Positions 1 to 7,523 of a DNA stretch of 64,000 nucleotides are shown piece by piece. Position 1 is the stretch's first letter. Each line of letters starts with the position of its first letter. Origin of the DNA: Phenylobacterium sp. (GTDB lineage: Bacteria > Pseudomonadota > Alphaproteobacteria > Caulobacterales > Caulobacteraceae). The DNA is taken from positions 1 through 64,000 of the forward strand of contig SSMU01000001.1 in the NCBI GenBank assembly GCA_004799545.1. Direction: 5' to 3'. The translations under genes were made by a program, and so were the position numbers. The notes beneath the pieces were generated by a model. The model ran no database searches. It was not told the origin of the DNA and saw only the letters and a list, made by a program, of their open reading frames with translations.

Positions 1-420
1 TGGCGCAACCGGTTCCCGGAGTTCGAGCGGCTGGTCCAGCTCGGCATGCGGGTGCGGGCCGAGCGGATGGCCGACGACGGCTGGGAGATGGCGATGGCCG
101 CGACGCCGGACACCGCCTACCTGACCCACGTGCGGCTGGCGCAGCTGCGCTGGATGACCGGGGTGATGGCGCCGCGGCAGTTCCGCCCCAGGCTGGTCGA
201 GCCGGCGCAGACGGAGACGACCACGATCCTGCTGCGCACCTTCGGGGTGAAGACCCATCCGGTCACCGGCGAGCGGAAGGTGGTGAGCTATACGCCCAAC
301 CCGGAGACCGGGACGGTGGAGTGCGACGACGTGGAGAAGGGCACGGAGGGCTGGATCGAAGAGCCGCCGGAGCCCGTGCACCCGGGCACGGCCTGGGGGC
401 GGGGGGAGCGGGACTGGTAG
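1..420 (+). CDS. Partial protein, phage terminase small subunit-like (C-terminal part)
   Basis: The frame is open from the first base to a TAG at 418-420, so the N-terminus lies outside the window. The visible 139 residues start WRNRFPEF, continue with a charged helix (RVRAERMADDGWEMA) and a VRLAQLRWMTGVMAPRQF stretch, and end in an acidic, proline-rich tail. A W..PEF helix followed by V.L...RW....AP is the pattern I associate with the second half of Sf6-like terminase small subunits, which bind DNA for phage packaging. That assignment is pattern recollection only. No other phage gene follows, so it could be the edge of a prophage or a domesticated orphan. Confidence 0.5.
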   Translation, partial: WRNRFPEFERLVQLGMRVRAERMADDGWEMAMAATPDTAYLTHVRLAQLRWMTGVMAPRQFRPRLVEPAQTETTTILLRTFGVKTHPVTGERKVVSYTPNPETGTVECDDVEKGTEGWIEEPPEPVHPGTAWGRGERDW

Positions 421-433
421 GGGCGGCGCTGGC

Positions 434-526
434 CGGGGTTTCGGGTCCGAGGCGGGAGTTATTGGATCCGCCGGCGCCGCCCTCTCCCGGCCTCTCCCTC
501 TCGCGCTGCGCGCGGGGGAGAGGGGT
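434..526. repeat. Dispersed palindromic repeat, copy 1, terminator-like
   Basis: Between two convergent genes lies a block beginning with a GGTTTCGGGTCCGAGG stretch and ending in a GC hairpin: arms CCTCTCCC (491-498) and GGGAGAGG (516-523) around a GCGC-TGC-GCGC core. A clearly related block lies at 9510-9600, also just downstream of a leftward gene. It probably acts as a bidirectional transcription terminator for lysA and the incoming rightward gene. The hairpin is seen; the function is inferred. Confidence 0.6.
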
Positions 527-529
527 GGA

Positions 530-1798
530 TCAGAGCCAGGGCGCGGGGCGCTCGCGGGCCAGCATGGCGTCGTAGGTCTCGCGGGGACGGACGATGGCGA
601 AGTCGGCGCCCTTGACCAGGACCTCGGGGACCAGCAGGCGGGAATTGTATTCGCTGGCCATGGCCGCGCCATAGGCGCCGGCGGTCATGAAGGCCACCAG
701 GTCGCCGGCCTCCAGGGGCGGCAGGGCGCGGTCGCGGGTGAAGGTGTCGCCGGTCTCGCAGATCGGGCCGACCACGTCGTAGGTCACCGGCGGGCCGGGC
801 CGCGGCGTGACCGGGCGGATGTCGTGCCAGGCGTCGTACATGGCCGGCCGCAGCAGGTCGTTCATGGCCGCGTCGAGCACCAGGAACTGGCGGCCCTGCG
901 GCCTGGCGTTGACGTGCAGCACCCGGGCCACCAGCACCCCGGCGTTGGCGGCGATCACCCGGCCGGGCTCGAAGGCGAAGGCGATGTCGAGGCCGGCCAT
1001 GACCCGGCCGATCATGGCGGCGTAGTCGGATGGCGTGGGGGGCGCCGGCTGGTTGAAGTAGGGCACGCCCAGGCCGCCGCCGAGGTCGAGCCGCTCCACC
1101 GACAGGCCCTGGCCGCGCAGCCGCTCCACCAGGCCGCGCATCTTGCTGAAGGCGGCCTCCATGGGCGCGAGGTCGGTGATCTGGCTACCGATGTGGCAGG
1201 CGACGCCGACCGGCGACAGGCCCGCGGCGTTGGAGGCGTTGGCATACAGACGCTCGGCCTCGGCGAAGGAGACGCCGAACTTGTTCTCCGCCTTGCCGGT
1301 GGAGATCTTGGCGTGGCCGCCGGCCTCCACGTCCGGATTGACCCGGATGGCGATCTTCGCCCGCTGGCCAAGCGACTGGGCGACCTGGTCGATGAGCTTC
1401 AGCTCGGGCTCGGACTCGACGTTGAGCTCGGCGACGCCGGATTGCAGGGCGAAGGCGATCTCGCCGGCGGTCTTGCCGACCCCGGAGAAGACGATGCGCG
1501 AGGCCGGCACGCCCGCGGCCAGGGCCCGGCGGATCTCGCCCTCGGAGACCACGTCGGCGCCGGCGCCCAGAGCCGAGAGCGTCCGCAGCACCGCGACATT
1601 GGAGTTGGCCTTCACCGCGAAGGCGATCAGCGGCTCGCCGAGCCCGGCCGAGCGCAGGGCGTCGCGCAGCACCGTGTAGTGCCGCTCAAGCGTCGCCGAG
1701 GAATAGACGTAGACCGGGGTTCCCGCCGCTTCGGCGATCCGGCTGAGGGGCACGTCTTCGCAATGGAGCTCGCCCCCGCGGAGCTCGAAGTGATTCAT
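530..1798 (-). CDS. lysA: Diaminopimelate decarboxylase
   Basis: Catalyses the PLP-dependent decarboxylation of meso-diaminopimelate to L-lysine, the last step of lysine synthesis, in the cytoplasm. The 422 residues match the usual family length. The PLP lysine lies in FAVKANSN (about residue 63). Also visible are HIGSQ, a glycine-rich phosphate-binding LDLGGGLGVPY segment and the GPICETGD motif, which carries the active-site cysteine of the neighbouring subunit. The ATG at 1798 overlaps the stop of the upstream lipoprotein gene by 4 bp (ATGA), so the two are translationally coupled in a leftward argH-lipoprotein-lipoprotein-lysA unit. A hairpin repeat follows the stop. Confidence 0.97.
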   Translation of the reverse strand: MNHFELRGGELHCEDVPLSRIAEAAGTPVYVYSSATLERHYTVLRDALRSAGLGEPLIAFAVKANSNVAVLRTLSALGAGADVVSEGEIRRALAAGVPASRIVFSGVGKTAGEIAFALQSGVAELNVESEPELKLIDQVAQSLGQRAKIAIRVNPDVEAGGHAKISTGKAENKFGVSFAEAERLYANASNAAGLSPVGVACHIGSQITDLAPMEAAFSKMRGLVERLRGQGLSVERLDLGGGLGVPYFNQPAPPTPSDYAAMIGRVMAGLDIAFAFEPGRVIAANAGVLVARVLHVNARPQGRQFLVLDAAMNDLLRPAMYDAWHDIRPVTPRPGPPVTYDVVGPICETGDTFTRDRALPPLEAGDLVAFMTAGAYGAAMASEYNSRLLVPEVLVKGADFAIVRPRETYDAMLARERPAPWL

Positions 1799-2103
1799 CT
1801 GGGCGGGTTGGCGTAGGGGTCGGGCAGCGCGCCCTGCGGCGGCACGCCGAGCGGGTTGGGCGACTGGCCCTGGATCGGCACGGTGCGCGGCGGGGCGGGG
1901 TTGGCGTTCTGGTCGCGCGGATCGATGGTGCCGGTGGGCCGGTTGGGATTGGGCGGCTCCCGCGGCTGGTCCATGGCCCCGCGGCCGTGGCCGAACATCG
2001 AGCCGGGGCGTCCGATGCCGTTGGTGTTGCAGCCCACCAGGCCGCCGCTGACGGCGAGGATCGCGGCGACGGCGCCGATCGGCGCCAACTTGCGACGGCT
2101 CAT
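1795..2103 (-). CDS. Small proline-rich lipoprotein
   Basis: Predicted 102-residue lipoprotein. The ATG at 2103 is preceded by AAGGAG at good spacing, which decides the start over a codon seven residues upstream. The N-terminus is a short basic stretch (MSRRK), a hydrophobic segment (IGAVAAILAVSGGL) and a VGC lipobox, so export and lipidation at Cys 25 are expected. The mature part is rich in Pro, Asn, Gly and Arg with no recognised domain; it shares an RPG-FGHG start and an NRP..TIDPRD.NA segment with the next lipoprotein upstream, so the two are paralogues. Function unknown. Small lipoproteins beside lysA are, from memory, common in related genomes. Confidence 0.8.
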   Translation of the reverse strand: MSRRKLAPIGAVAAILAVSGGLVGCNTNGIGRPGSMFGHGRGAMDQPREPPNPNRPTGTIDPRDQNANPAPPRTVPIQGQSPNPLGVPPQGALPDPYANPPR

Positions 2104-2120
2104 TGGGGTCTCCTTAAGGC

Positions 2121-2336
2121 TCACTTGGGGTCCGACGGGGTGGCGTTCTCGTCGCGCGGATCGACGGTCTGCACCGGCCGGTTGGGGTCCTGGTGCGGGG
2201 TGGTGGTGTTGGTCTCGGCCTGGGCGTGGCCGAACAGCGGCCCCGGACGCTCCAGGGCGCCCATCTTCCCGCAGCCGGCCAGGGCGGCGGCCAGGATGGC
2301 GAGGGCGATCAGGGCCGCGGACTTGCTATGGCTCAC
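2121..2336 (-). CDS. Small lipoprotein, paralogue of its neighbour
   Basis: Predicted 71-residue lipoprotein. The GTG at 2336 overlaps the argH stop (GTGA) and follows GGAAGGAG, which lies inside the end of argH; this is preferred to an upstream TTG. The signal peptide is hydrophobic ([15 protein letters not shown]) with the lipobox LAGC. The short mature domain has [10 protein letters not shown], then [16 protein letters not shown], matching segments of the 102-residue lipoprotein 17 bp downstream; one probably arose by duplication. Probably anchored to the inner leaflet of the outer membrane or to the inner membrane. Function unknown. Confidence 0.78.
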   Translation of the reverse strand: MSHSKSAALIALAILAAALAGCGKMGALERPGPLFGHAQAETNTTTPHQDPNRPVQTVDPRDENATPSDPK

Positions 2337-3772
2337 GCCAGGATCTCCTTCCAACGCTTGATCTGGGCCCGCACCTGGTCCGGGGCGGTCCCGCCATAGC
2401 TCTTACGGCTGGCCACCGAACTCTCCGGCGTCAGCACCGCGTAGACACCTTCAGTGATCCCAGGGGCCAGCGCCTGCAACTCCGAAAGCGGCAGGCCCGG
2501 CAGATCGCAGCCCAGCTGCTCGGCCCGCTTCACCGCCGCCCCGGTGACGTGGTGGGCGTCGCGGAACGGCAGGTCGAGTTCCCGGACCAGCCAGTCGGCG
2601 AGGTCGGTGGCGGTGGAGAAGCCGGCGCCGGCGGCTTTCGCCATGTTTTCGACGATGGGCTGCAGGTCCGCCACCATGCCGGCCATGGCCAGCAGGGCCA
2701 GCTCCAGGGCGTCGAAGCCCTCGAAGGTCGGCACCTTGTCCTCCTGCATGTCCTTCGAATAGGTCAGCGGCAGGCCCTTCATGACCACCGAGAGCTGGGT
2801 GAAGGACGCCAGCAGCCGCCCGGCCTTGGCGCGGACCAGCTCGGCGGCGTCGGGGTTCTTCTTCTGCGGCATGATCGAGGAGCCGGTGGTGAAGGCGTCG
2901 GAGAGCCGGATGAAGCCGAACTGCGGGGTCATCCAGATGACGATCTCTTCGGCCAGCCTGGAGAGGTGCATGGCGCAGATCGAGCCGGCGGCCAGGGCCT
3001 CCAGGGCGAAGTCGCGGTCGGCGACGCTGTCGAGGGAGTTGCCGGTGGGCGCGGCGAAGCCCAGGGCGGCGGCCGTTGCGTGCCGGTCGATGGGGAAGGA
3101 CGAGCCGGCCAGGGCCGCGGCGCCCAGCGGGCTCTCGTTCATCCGCAGCTTCGCGTCGGCGAAGCGGCCGGCGTCGCGGCCGAACATCTCCACATAGGCC
3201 ATCAGGTGATGGCCGAAGGTCACCGGCTGGGCCGGCTGCAGATGGGTGAAGCCCGGCATCACCGCGTCGGCATGGGCCTCCGCCTTGGCGAGCAGGGCGC
3301 GCTGCAGGGCCTGGATCTGGCCGACCGTGCGTTCGCAGGCCTCGCGGACCCACAGGCGGAAGTCGAGCGCCACCTGGTCGTTGCGCGAGCGGGCGGTGTG
3401 CAGGCGGCCGGCCGCCGGCCCGATCAGCTCGCGCAGCCGGGCCTCCACGTTCATGTGGATGTCCTCGAACTCGTCCCGGTAGGGGAAGGTCCCGCCGGCG
3501 ATCTCGGCCTCGATGGCGGCGAGGCCGGTCTGGATCGCGGTCTCGTCCTCGCTTGATATGACGCCGACTTTACGCAACATCGCGGCGTGCGCGCGGGAGC
3601 CGGCCAGGTCCTGCGCCGCGAGCCGGCGGTCGAAGCCGATGGAGACGTTGATCGCCTGCATCAGCTCCGCCGGTTTTCCGGAGAAGCGGCCCCCCCACAT
3701 GGCCTGGCCGGCCTGTCCCGTTTTTTTCGGGGCGGCCGGGGTCTTGGGGGCGTCAGAGGAGTCGTCTGTCAT
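2333..3772 (-). CDS. argH: Argininosuccinate lyase
   Basis: Cleaves argininosuccinate to arginine and fumarate, the final step of arginine synthesis. The 479-residue protein has the fumarase/aspartase superfamily signature [12 protein letters not shown] (catalytic serine loop), plus [13 protein letters not shown] and [15 protein letters not shown] lysine- and proline-rich N-terminal extension of about 24 residues precedes the conserved MWGGRFS. The ATG at 3772 is chosen because conservation begins just after it. It abuts the ATG of divergent tlpA (CATATG), leaving no intergenic DNA, so any 5' leader or ribosome binding site must lie within tlpA. The 3' end overlaps the downstream lipoprotein by 4 bp. 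Confidence 0.96.
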   Translation of the reverse strand: MTDDSSDAPKTPAAPKKTGQAGQAMWGGRFSGKPAELMQAINVSIGFDRRLAAQDLAGSRAHAAMLRKVGVISSEDETAIQTGLAAIEAEIAGGTFPYRDEFEDIHMNVEARLRELIGPAAGRLHTARSRNDQVALDFRLWVREACERTVGQIQALQRALLAKAEAHADAVMPGFTHLQPAQPVTFGHHLMAYVEMFGRDAGRFADAKLRMNESPLGAAALAGSSFPIDRHATAAALGFAAPTGNSLDSVADRDFALEALAAGSICAMHLSRLAEEIVIWMTPQFGFIRLSDAFTTGSSIMPQKKNPDAAELVRAKAGRLLASFTQLSVVMKGLPLTYSKDMQEDKVPTFEGFDALELALLAMAGMVADLQPIVENMAKAAGAGFSTATDLADWLVRELDLPFRDAHHVTGAAVKRAEQLGCDLPGLPLSELQALAPGITEGVYAVLTPESSVASRKSYGGTAPDQVRAQIKRWKEILA

Positions 3773-4399
3773 ATGAGCGAGAACCCTGAGGCGAAGCCCA
3801 GAGCCGGGCTCCTGACCTGGGCCCTCTGGGGCGCCGCACTGATCGGCGTCGCGGCGGTTCTCTACATCATCGCGCAGTCGTCGCGAAACCCGCCCGCGCA
3901 AACCGTGGCCACGGCGGCCGCGCCGGCGGAGAGCCACGACGTGGCCAAGAAGCTCGAACATCCGGCCGACGGCGCGCCGCCGCCCGCCTACGCCTTCAAG
4001 GATGCGGCGGGCAAGACCGTCACCGCCGCCGACTTCAAGGGCAAGGTGGTGGTGATGAACCTCTGGGCCACCTGGTGCGCGCCCTGCAAGATCGAGATGC
4101 CCATGCTGGCCAAGCTGCAGCAGGCCTATGCCGGCAAGCCCGTGAAGGTGGTGGCGATCAGCATCGACAAGCCCGAAGCCCTCGCCGAGGCCAAGGCCTT
4201 CATCGCCCAGAACGCGCCGCTGGCCTTCTACAACGACCCCGAGGCCAAGCTGCCCTGGGTGCTGAAGCCCGCGGCGGCCGGCATGCCGACCACGGTGATC
4301 TACGGCAAGGACGGCCTGGAGCGCGGCCGCGTGTCCGGGCAGGCGGACTGGGACCAGCCGGGCGCCAAGGCGGTGATCGACAAGGCGCTGGCGGGGTAG
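3773..4399 (+). CDS. tlpA: Membrane-anchored thiol:disulfide oxidoreductase (TlpA/ResA family)
   Basis: A 208-residue periplasmic thioredoxin-like protein. After a short cytoplasmic start there is one membrane segment (about residues 15-36, [20 protein letters not shown]), a linker, then a thioredoxin domain with the WATWCAPC redox motif and the cis-proline GMPTTVIY. Such proteins reduce disulfides outside the membrane, typically for cytochrome c maturation. GAGGAG lies 11-12 bases before the ATG, inside argH on the other strand. The last ~235 bp of this gene reappear as a diverged copy at 6556-6794, and the last few codons again at 8507-8530. Confidence 0.93.
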   Translation: MSENPEAKPRAGLLTWALWGAALIGVAAVLYIIAQSSRNPPAQTVATAAAPAESHDVAKKLEHPADGAPPPAYAFKDAAGKTVTAADFKGKVVVMNLWATWCAPCKIEMPMLAKLQQAYAGKPVKVVAISIDKPEALAEAKAFIAQNAPLAFYNDPEAKLPWVLKPAAAGMPTTVIYGKDGLERGRVSGQADWDQPGAKAVIDKALAG

Positions 4400-4450
4400 G
4401 GGGGCTGAGAGCGGGCGCTCCGAAGGTCGGCTAGGGGTGGAGAGGAGACC

Positions 4451-4981
4451 TCAGCTCCGATAGCCCCTGAGATGCTCCTCGCAGGCAGCGACAATCTCTG
4501 CGGGGTGCGAGTTCCAAAGGTTCGGGATCGCCCAGGACCAATCTCCCAGATCGAGGGCGCCAGCCCCCTTTGCTTTCAGGTCAGCGGGAAGCCGGCCGCC
4601 CTTGAACCGCAGCCCAATCTGAATTGGGCGATCCTGGCTCACGCCGAAGCCCACGCTGATCGGCCGAGGTCGGCAGACGCCAACCGCTTCAAGGTCGGAC
4701 CAACGCGCGGACAGAACAATTTTGCGTCGAGATGGAGATTGCCAGACGAGGCTCTCGCGCGTCAGCCGCAGTGTGTCTGGCCAGATCATCCATGGCAGGA
4801 GGCGACCCCCGATGCCCAGAAGGACCACCGCGAACACGTAGAACGCTACGGCGGTGTACGGATTTCCTGATGAGTGGCCCTTCAGGGCGAGCCCCGCGGC
4901 CATTGCTATGCTCCCGGCGACGTAGCCGAAGAACTTTGACCTAGACTGGCGAAAGACCAGTTCGTCGGGGTCGGCGACCAT
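4451..4981 (-). CDS. Membrane protein with two N-terminal transmembrane segments, function unknown
   Basis: A 176-residue protein with two hydrophobic segments (FFGYVAGSIAMAAGLAL and AVAFYVFAVVLLGIGG) forming a hairpin, followed by a soluble C-terminal domain of about 100 residues rich in beta-type sequence (LRLTRESLVWQS, RWSDLEAVGV). The layout resembles small bacterial membrane proteins with a PH-like cytosolic domain, but no family is certain. It has only a weak ribosome binding site. It lies in the first segment bounded by two copies of the tlpA 3' end, so it is probably an insertion passenger. Confidence 0.65.
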   Translation of the reverse strand: MVADPDELVFRQSRSKFFGYVAGSIAMAAGLALKGHSSGNPYTAVAFYVFAVVLLGIGGRLLPWMIWPDTLRLTRESLVWQSPSRRKIVLSARWSDLEAVGVCRPRPISVGFGVSQDRPIQIGLRFKGGRLPADLKAKGAGALDLGDWSWAIPNLWNSHPAEIVAACEEHLRGYRS

Positions 4982-5121
4982 TGGTCAGTGTGTCGGTCGC
5001 AGTGCGTCGAATTTCAATGGCACGCTTTGACGCTGCCTGGCCCGCGAACGTTCGAATCGATCTCGTCAACGTCCGAAACGGGTCGCGAGCGGACTTGGCC
5101 TCGGCTCCCGAGATCGGATGT

Positions 5122-5307
5122 TCAGCCGGCCTCAAGCGCGGCCGCGTGCGTGCACGAGCGGCCACTCTCGTTGAGGTTTCCCAGCGTCACGGGTGGGAAC
5201 CCGAGATGATTGGCCAAATCCGCGACCGGAGCGATCGCGTCCTCGTCGTCGCTCCCCAGAAAGAAGCAGCGGCGACGCTTCCAGGCTTGCGCGTGCTGAT
5301 CTCATCG
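5122..5307 (-). pseudogene. Remnant: C-terminal piece of an F420-dependent NADP reductase-like protein
   Basis: Reading leftward from about 5307 to the TGA at 5122 gives about 60 codons. They contain RRCFFLGSDDEDAIAP, then DLANHLGFPPVTLGNL: a beta strand with a DD pair followed by a GF-P-V-LG-L strand. This matches, from memory, the end of NADPH-dependent F420 reductase-like Rossmann proteins. There is no N-terminal Rossmann half, an in-frame TGA lies immediately upstream, and the normal C-terminal tail is replaced. It is best read as a broken gene fragment. The rest of 4982-5326 shows nothing I can recognise. Confidence 0.45.
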
Positions 5308-5326
5308 TCGCGCGGTCGGCTCACTA

Positions 5327-5959
5327 TCAGGGCTTCAGGAACCGATAGGCGAAGCGATCGGTCTGGCCCTTGATCGAGGGATCGAACACCTTGGTCGCGT
5401 GCGGATCGTCCTTGTTGGCGAGCATGGGGCTTTCCGCGTCCAGCACGAAGCCGGCCGCCTCCACCTCCTTGCGGACGGACGCGGGATCGATCCGATGCAG
5501 CGCCTGGGTGTCGCTCGTGCCCGACCCGGCGGCGGCGGCATGGTCGACGATGACGTAGCGCCCGCCGGGCTTGAGCCGCGCGTAGACGGCGCGATTGAAG
5601 TCGGCCGCCGTCGCGCCCTTGGCCTGGATCAGCGCGGTGTGGAGATCGTGGTAGAACAGGTGCAGCCACAGGACATCGGCGGGCGGCGTAACCTCCGGCA
5701 TCGCGACGAGGTCCGCTGAGACGGCTTCGACGTTCTCCCGGCCCGGCTCCTTCGCCAGCGTCCGCATGAGGCCGAGCGGATCGTTCTTGAAGTGGGCGAC
5801 TTCGGCCGGCACGAAGCTGAAGACCCGCCCTTCGGGTCCCACGACGTCGGAGAACAGGCGCGTCCAGTCGCCGTCGCCTGGGTAGACGTCGATGACGGTG
5901 GCGCCCGCATCGGCGTGTGCGAACCGGATCAACTCGGATTGCGTGGATTGGTCGTACAT
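5327..5959 (-). CDS. SAM-dependent methyltransferase-like protein
   Basis: A 210-residue protein with a class I methyltransferase layout. An early TVIDVYPGDGDWTRLFSD segment corresponds to the SAM-binding loop; later come PADVLWLHLFYHD and the LKPGGRYVIVDHAA strand typical of the late Rossmann half. The ATG at 5959 follows GGAG at good spacing. From memory such proteins are often annotated as predicted methyltransferases with unknown substrates. It lies 65 bp downstream of a SnoaL-like gene on the same strand, so the two probably share a transcript within the tlpA-bounded insertion. Confidence 0.8.
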   Translation of the reverse strand: MYDQSTQSELIRFAHADAGATVIDVYPGDGDWTRLFSDVVGPEGRVFSFVPAEVAHFKNDPLGLMRTLAKEPGRENVEAVSADLVAMPEVTPPADVLWLHLFYHDLHTALIQAKGATAADFNRAVYARLKPGGRYVIVDHAAAAGSGTSDTQALHRIDPASVRKEVEAAGFVLDAESPMLANKDDPHATKVFDPSIKGQTDRFAYRFLKP

Positions 5960-6024
5960 CGGGATCTCCGTTGCGGTTGGGCGTTCGACGAGCGCGCGGC
6001 GTGCTGGCCGCCGTCGGCCAGGCG

Positions 6025-6438
6025 CTACGCCGGCCCGGACGCGTCCATCTGCGAGGCGCGGGCCAGGGCTTGGGTGTCGACGTATTCCCGGATGCTGGTC
6101 AGGCGGCCATCGCGGACCGTGATGGCGAAGATCCAGTCGTCTTCGAACGTCTTGTTCGTGGCTTTGATCCGTCCCCTCGCGAATCCGACGACGAGGACCC
6201 GGTCGCCTTGCGCCACGAACTCGCGGGGCTCCGTGGTCGTCTCGATCGACCTGGACGCCGTCTCGAGCAGATCCGCCAGGCCGGCGTGGCCGTGGCGGGT
6301 TCCGGCCAGCGGCCAGTCCTTCCCCGGAATGATCCACTCGATGTCTTCGGCGACCAGCGCCAGCAGAGCCTCCCTGTCGCCGCGGCCGATCGCGGCGAAG
6401 AAGTCCTTCACGGTCTGGATGTTGTTCTCGGTGCTCAC
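6025..6438 (-). CDS. SnoaL-like / NTF2-fold protein
   Basis: A 137-residue protein with the NTF2-fold pattern: N-terminal helix VKDFFAAIGRGDREALLAL, AEDIEWIIPG, the central GHAGLADLLET helix, and strands ending in the RDGRLTSIREYVDT motif common in the SnoaL/YesE group. These proteins are small cyclases, isomerases or ligand binders; no substrate can be read here. The start is GTG at 6438, supported by GGAGA at 7-8 bases. Likely co-transcribed with the methyltransferase. It is one of four NTF2-fold genes in the window. Confidence 0.85.
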   Translation of the reverse strand: MSTENNIQTVKDFFAAIGRGDREALLALVAEDIEWIIPGKDWPLAGTRHGHAGLADLLETASRSIETTTEPREFVAQGDRVLVVGFARGRIKATNKTFEDDWIFAITVRDGRLTSIREYVDTQALARASQMDASGPA

Positions 6439-6509
6439 GGGAATTTCTCCATTTCGCTTGGATCGGATGCTCGATCCGATCCGCGCATCGTGGCCTGCGG
6501 ATGGCCGCG

Positions 6510-6557
6510 TCAGAGCTGCGCCAGGCCGCCATCGACGGCGACCTCGCTGGGGGTCAC
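6510..6557 (-). pseudogene. Remnant: last codons of a short-chain dehydrogenase
   Basis: Reading leftward, the last 15 codons before the TGA at 6510 spell VTPSEVAVDGGLAQL, the classic end of an SDR oxidoreductase (ITG.E..VDGG.AQ). Coding similarity stops at about 6557, exactly where the rightward tlpA-like sequence begins. Nothing upstream encodes the rest of the enzyme, so this is a recombination scar where one gene end was joined to another. It is short but distinctive. Confidence 0.5.
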
Positions 6558-6794
6558 ATCGACAAGCCGGAGGCCCTCGCGGAAGCCAAGGCCTTCGTCG
6601 CGGGGAACGCGCCGCTCAGCTTCTACAACGACGCCGAGGCCAAGCTGCCCTGGGTGCTGAAGCCCGCCGCGGCCGGCATGCCGACCACGGTGATCTATGG
6701 CGCCGACGGCCTGGAGCGCGGCCGCGTGTCGGGCCAGGCGGACTGGGATCAGCCGGGCGCCAAGGCGGTGATCGACAAGGCGCTGGCGGGGTAG
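6556..6794 (+). pseudogene. Truncated second copy of the tlpA 3' end
   Basis: Encodes the last 78 residues of a TlpA protein ([13 protein letters not shown] to the VIDKALAG end), with only five amino-acid differences from the intact tlpA at 3773-4399 and further silent changes. It lacks the membrane anchor and the WCAPC redox site, so it cannot work as an oxidoreductase. The similarity continues about 30 bases beyond the stop. Mostly silent divergence suggests the copy came from a related strain's tlpA rather than a recent tandem duplication. It joins directly to an SDR remnant on its left. Confidence 0.85.
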
Positions 6795-6866
6795 GGGCGG
6801 CGGGGCCGGCGCCTCCAAGGCCCAGGCCTCTGGCGGCGCCGGCGCCGCTTGACGATGCCGCCTATC

Positions 6867-6883
6867 TTGAATGATCGTTCCAA
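6867..6883. promoter_or_regulatory. Probable TetR operator, copy 1
   Basis: TTGAATGATCGTTCCAA lies 19 bases before the tetR start and contains the near-palindrome GAACGATCATTC. The same 17-mer, reversed and with a single change, lies just before the oxidoreductase gene at 7492-7508. Two copies bracketing a TetR-family gene suggest autoregulation plus control of the target gene. This is inferred from sequence only. Confidence 0.6.
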
Positions 6884-6902
6884 ATCGACTAGATGGAGGC
6901 TC

Positions 6903-7469
6903 ATGGCGAGACCGCGGGAATTCGATGTGGACGTGGCCCTCGACGGCGCGATCGGGGTGTTCCGCGAGCACGGGTTCGAGGGCGCCTCGGCCGAGATGCT
7001 GGTGGGGGCCATGGGGATCGGACGCCAGAGCCTCTACGACACCTTCGGCGACAAATGGGGGCTCTACCGCGCGGCGGTGCGCCGCTACGGGATGGGCGAG
7101 TGCGCTGCGCACTTGGACGCCCTCCGCGGCGGCGGCCGGGCCATCGACGGGATCGATGCGCTGCTGCGCCGGGTCGCCCTGACGGCTCACGAGCCTTGCC
7201 TGGGCGTCGGCTCGATCTGTGAGTTCGGCGTGTCGCGCCCCGATCTGGCCGAGGTCCATGCGCCGTTGGCCAGGACCCTGCGCGGGGCGATCGCCGCCCG
7301 GGTCCGCGACGCCCAGCGGGAGGGTGACGTGGCGGCCGACCTCGACCCTGAAGCGGCCGCCGATTTTCTGGTCGCGAACATCGCCGGCCTCCGCGTCGCC
7401 GGCCGCGGCGGCGCCGACCGCGCGGCCCTGACCGGCCTCGCCGACATGACGCTCAAGGCGCTGCGCTAG
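6903..7469 (+). CDS. TetR/AcrR family transcriptional regulator
   Basis: A 188-residue repressor-type regulator. The N-terminal helix-turn-helix covers about residues 8-50: VDVALDGAIGVFREHGFEGAS, then MLVGAMGIGRQSLYDTFGDKWGLY. The C-terminal ligand domain resembles the TetR_C group found with oxidoreductases (GSICEFGVSRPDL). The start MARPREFD at 6903 is preceded by GGAGG. The near-identical 17-bp motifs at 6867 and 7492 are its likely operators. It probably represses the quinone oxidoreductase gene 54 bp downstream until an electrophile or similar ligand binds. Confidence 0.9.
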   Translation: MARPREFDVDVALDGAIGVFREHGFEGASAEMLVGAMGIGRQSLYDTFGDKWGLYRAAVRRYGMGECAAHLDALRGGGRAIDGIDALLRRVALTAHEPCLGVGSICEFGVSRPDLAEVHAPLARTLRGAIAARVRDAQREGDVAADLDPEAAADFLVANIAGLRVAGRGGADRAALTGLADMTLKALR

Positions 7470-7491
7470 CGCCCCCCTTTTTTGATCTGTT

Positions 7492-7508
7492 TTGGAACAA
7501 TCATTCAA
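7492..7508. promoter_or_regulatory. Probable TetR operator, copy 2
   Basis: TTGGAACAATCATTCAA matches the reverse complement of the motif upstream of tetR at 16 of 17 positions. It sits 15 bases before the ATG of the oxidoreductase gene, partly next to its ribosome binding site, where a bound repressor would block expression. Confidence 0.6.
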
Positions 7509-7523
7509 GTAGGAGCAGGTGCG

